Below, piece by piece: positions 4,388 to 5,457 of a stretch of DNA of 5,457 nt. This DNA comes from Bacillota bacterium. Lineage in GTDB: Bacteria > Bacillota > Clostridia > Acetivibrionales > DSM-2933. A program made the position numbers and the translations under genes. The stretch's first letter is position 1. The number at the start of each line of letters is the position of its first letter. The DNA lies in NCBI GenBank assembly GCA_030705945.1, contig JAUZPS010000353.1, forward strand, positions 1 to 5,457. Direction: 5' to 3'. The notes below the pieces were generated by a model. That model saw nothing but the letters and a program-made list of their open reading frames with translations. It had not been told where the DNA came from and searched no databases.

Positions 4388-5457
4388 TCAGATTTTATAA
4401 TCAACCGAACCTCTCTCGTTTATTATCTCATTTTTTAAAACGCCGTTGATATTGATAAAGCTGATATCTTCATCGGTGACCCTGCACTTTAAATCCACAA
4501 GTTTGTATCCGATTTCACTAAGTCTCTTATAAAGATCGTTATGGCTGTTTTTTATAAAATCACGGATTTTTTCGTCTCCAACCCTCATATTAACGCTTAT
4601 ATTTTTTTTATTCAGACTTATTAAAGTATCTAACTTTCCGATATTTGATGTGTCAAGAGAAATATATGCTGTAACATTGCTTGGATCTATTTTCTTTTTT
4701 TTCGAGTTTTTCTTTAAGATATACAAGTCGCAGTTTGTATTTTCATTTATGATTTTAATTGGTATTTGAAGAAATGAGCTATGATTATTAAGCTCGCCGA
4801 TAAATCTAAGACTGTTTTCTATATTATCCGTTTTATTAATAATCTGATCTTTCATCGGGTTATCAGAGTTTGAAACAGTATCCCGAATTACGTCTAAAAC
4901 TTTATTAATTTCTTTATAGAGGTTTTTTGTATTAAGTTCATCCTTTAAATTGTCTGAATCAATTTTAACAAACAAGGAATTAAATATTTTATTAATTACC
5001 TTGTTTTCCTTTGTATCTGTGTCAGCCTTTAAATTATTATTATTGTTTCCTTCTTTGCTTTTATTATCTTGAGAATTGTTTAATTTATCTATAATATTCT
5101 TTAATATAAGATTAATTTCTTCTTTTAAATCTCCCGCTCCATTATCTATTGAATTATCTATTGAATTATATTTTAAATTATTAAATTTTGTATTATTCAC
5201 ATCTTCTTTTAAATCACCGCTAAATAATAACTTATTATTAATAAAGTCCCTTAATTTATCCTCTGAACTAATCCCGTCATCTTTAAATTCTTGAGACATC
5301 TTAATAAGACTATCGACATCATTATCCAAAACATCTTTTAAAAAGCTTTTAACCAAACTATTATCAGATTTACTTATCCCCTGCTTAATCAAACTTATAG
5401 CATTTTCAGCTTTTACTAAATTTTTACCATCGATAAATTTATCATTAGAATAATCCA
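4388..5457 (-). CDS. FliK/hook-length-control-like protein, YlqG-like by position (5' end at or beyond window edge)
   Basis: The frame is open from its TGA at 4390-4388 to the right edge, giving 356 codons. The last two bases of the window could be the TG of a start codon one base outside, giving (M)DYSNDKFIDGKNL. A TTG at 5392 opens an internal 334-codon version but has no reason to be the start. The first ~200 residues are low-complexity, rich in N, D, K and S, with a perfect 12-bp tandem duplication (5141-5164) encoding NSIDNSID. The C-terminal part (nt ~4780-4478) resembles the FliK C-terminal (Flg_hook) domain: FLQIPIKI, a CDLYILKK strand, AYISLDTSNIGKLD, ISVNMRVGDEKIRDFI and LYKRLSEIGYKL. 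FliK-type proteins measure hook length by contacting the FlhB tail. Here the partner would be the adjacent stand-alone FlhB-like protein, and no flagellar gene is in view. Position and order match YlqG next to YlqH in Bacillus. Confidence 0.75.
   Translation of the reverse strand, partial: DYSNDKFIDGKNLVKAENAISLIKQGISKSDNSLVKSFLKDVLDNDVDSLIKMSQEFKDDGISSEDKLRDFINNKLLFSGDLKEDVNNTKFNNLKYNSIDNSIDNGAGDLKEEINLILKNIIDKLNNSQDNKSKEGNNNNNLKADTDTKENKVINKIFNSLFVKIDSDNLKDELNTKNLYKEINKVLDVIRDTVSNSDNPMKDQIINKTDNIENSLRFIGELNNHSSFLQIPIKIINENTNCDLYILKKNSKKKKIDPSNVTAYISLDTSNIGKLDTLISLNKKNISVNMRVGDEKIRDFIKNSHNDLYKRLSEIGYKLVDLKCRVTDEDISFININGVLKNEIINERGSVDYKI

Noticed and set aside
5076..5294. Plus-strand open frame of 72 codons
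   Set aside because: It is antisense to the low-complexity N-terminal half of the FliK-like gene, where AT-rich repeats leave other frames open.

Overview
The window is AT-rich, with coding strongly biased to A/T-ending codons, and every gene I can support lies on the minus strand. The gene content points to a low-GC Firmicute, most likely a member of the Clostridia: a FliK-like gene, a stand-alone FlhB-tail gene and a YraN/UPF0102 gene in a row, followed by cytosolic sugar-binding-protein-like sensors. I cannot name the species from the sequence.

Read in the direction of transcription (right to left), the window opens with a compact housekeeping-type operon segment. First comes a protein with a FliK/hook-length-control-like C-terminal domain (its 5' end is at or just beyond the right edge). 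A YlqH-type protein follows, resembling only the post-cleavage tail of the type III export switch FlhB. Then comes YraN (UPF0102, nuclease-like fold), whose start overlaps the end of the ylqH-like gene. The tight spacing and overlap indicate one transcript and translational coupling.

The roughly 260 bp between yraN and the next gene (3463-3721) hold no gene. They are almost filled by a tandem array of large palindromic units with an exact 82-bp period. There are two nearly identical full units, one unit on the yraN side with a more complete left arm but a lost right arm, and a small remnant on the other side. The units look like copies of a degenerate ~95-bp MITE/REP-like palindrome. The array abuts the yraN stop codon.

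The left 3.4 kb hold two tandem paralogues separated by ~200 bp. The complete one (718 codons) has an N-terminal LacI/GalR-type periplasmic-binding-protein fold without a helix-turn-helix, a conserved S-C-G-C motif, a middle sensor-like region, a coiled coil, and an intact histidine kinase core (H489; N, G1, F and G2 boxes). It has no signal peptide or membrane segment, so it should be a cytosolic ligand-sensing kinase. The second paralogue (368 codons visible) matches it through the S-C-G-C motif and into the middle region, but is cut by the window edge, so its output domain is unknown. No response regulator, transporter or metabolic gene is visible, so the ligand and target are open.

The intergenic region before the second paralogue contains a good ribosome binding site, weak promoter candidates and a 20-bp imperfect palindrome. 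The most unusual items are the palindromic array, the ligand-binding-domain/kinase fusion with an odd start codon, and the non-flagellar FliK/FlhB-like pair.
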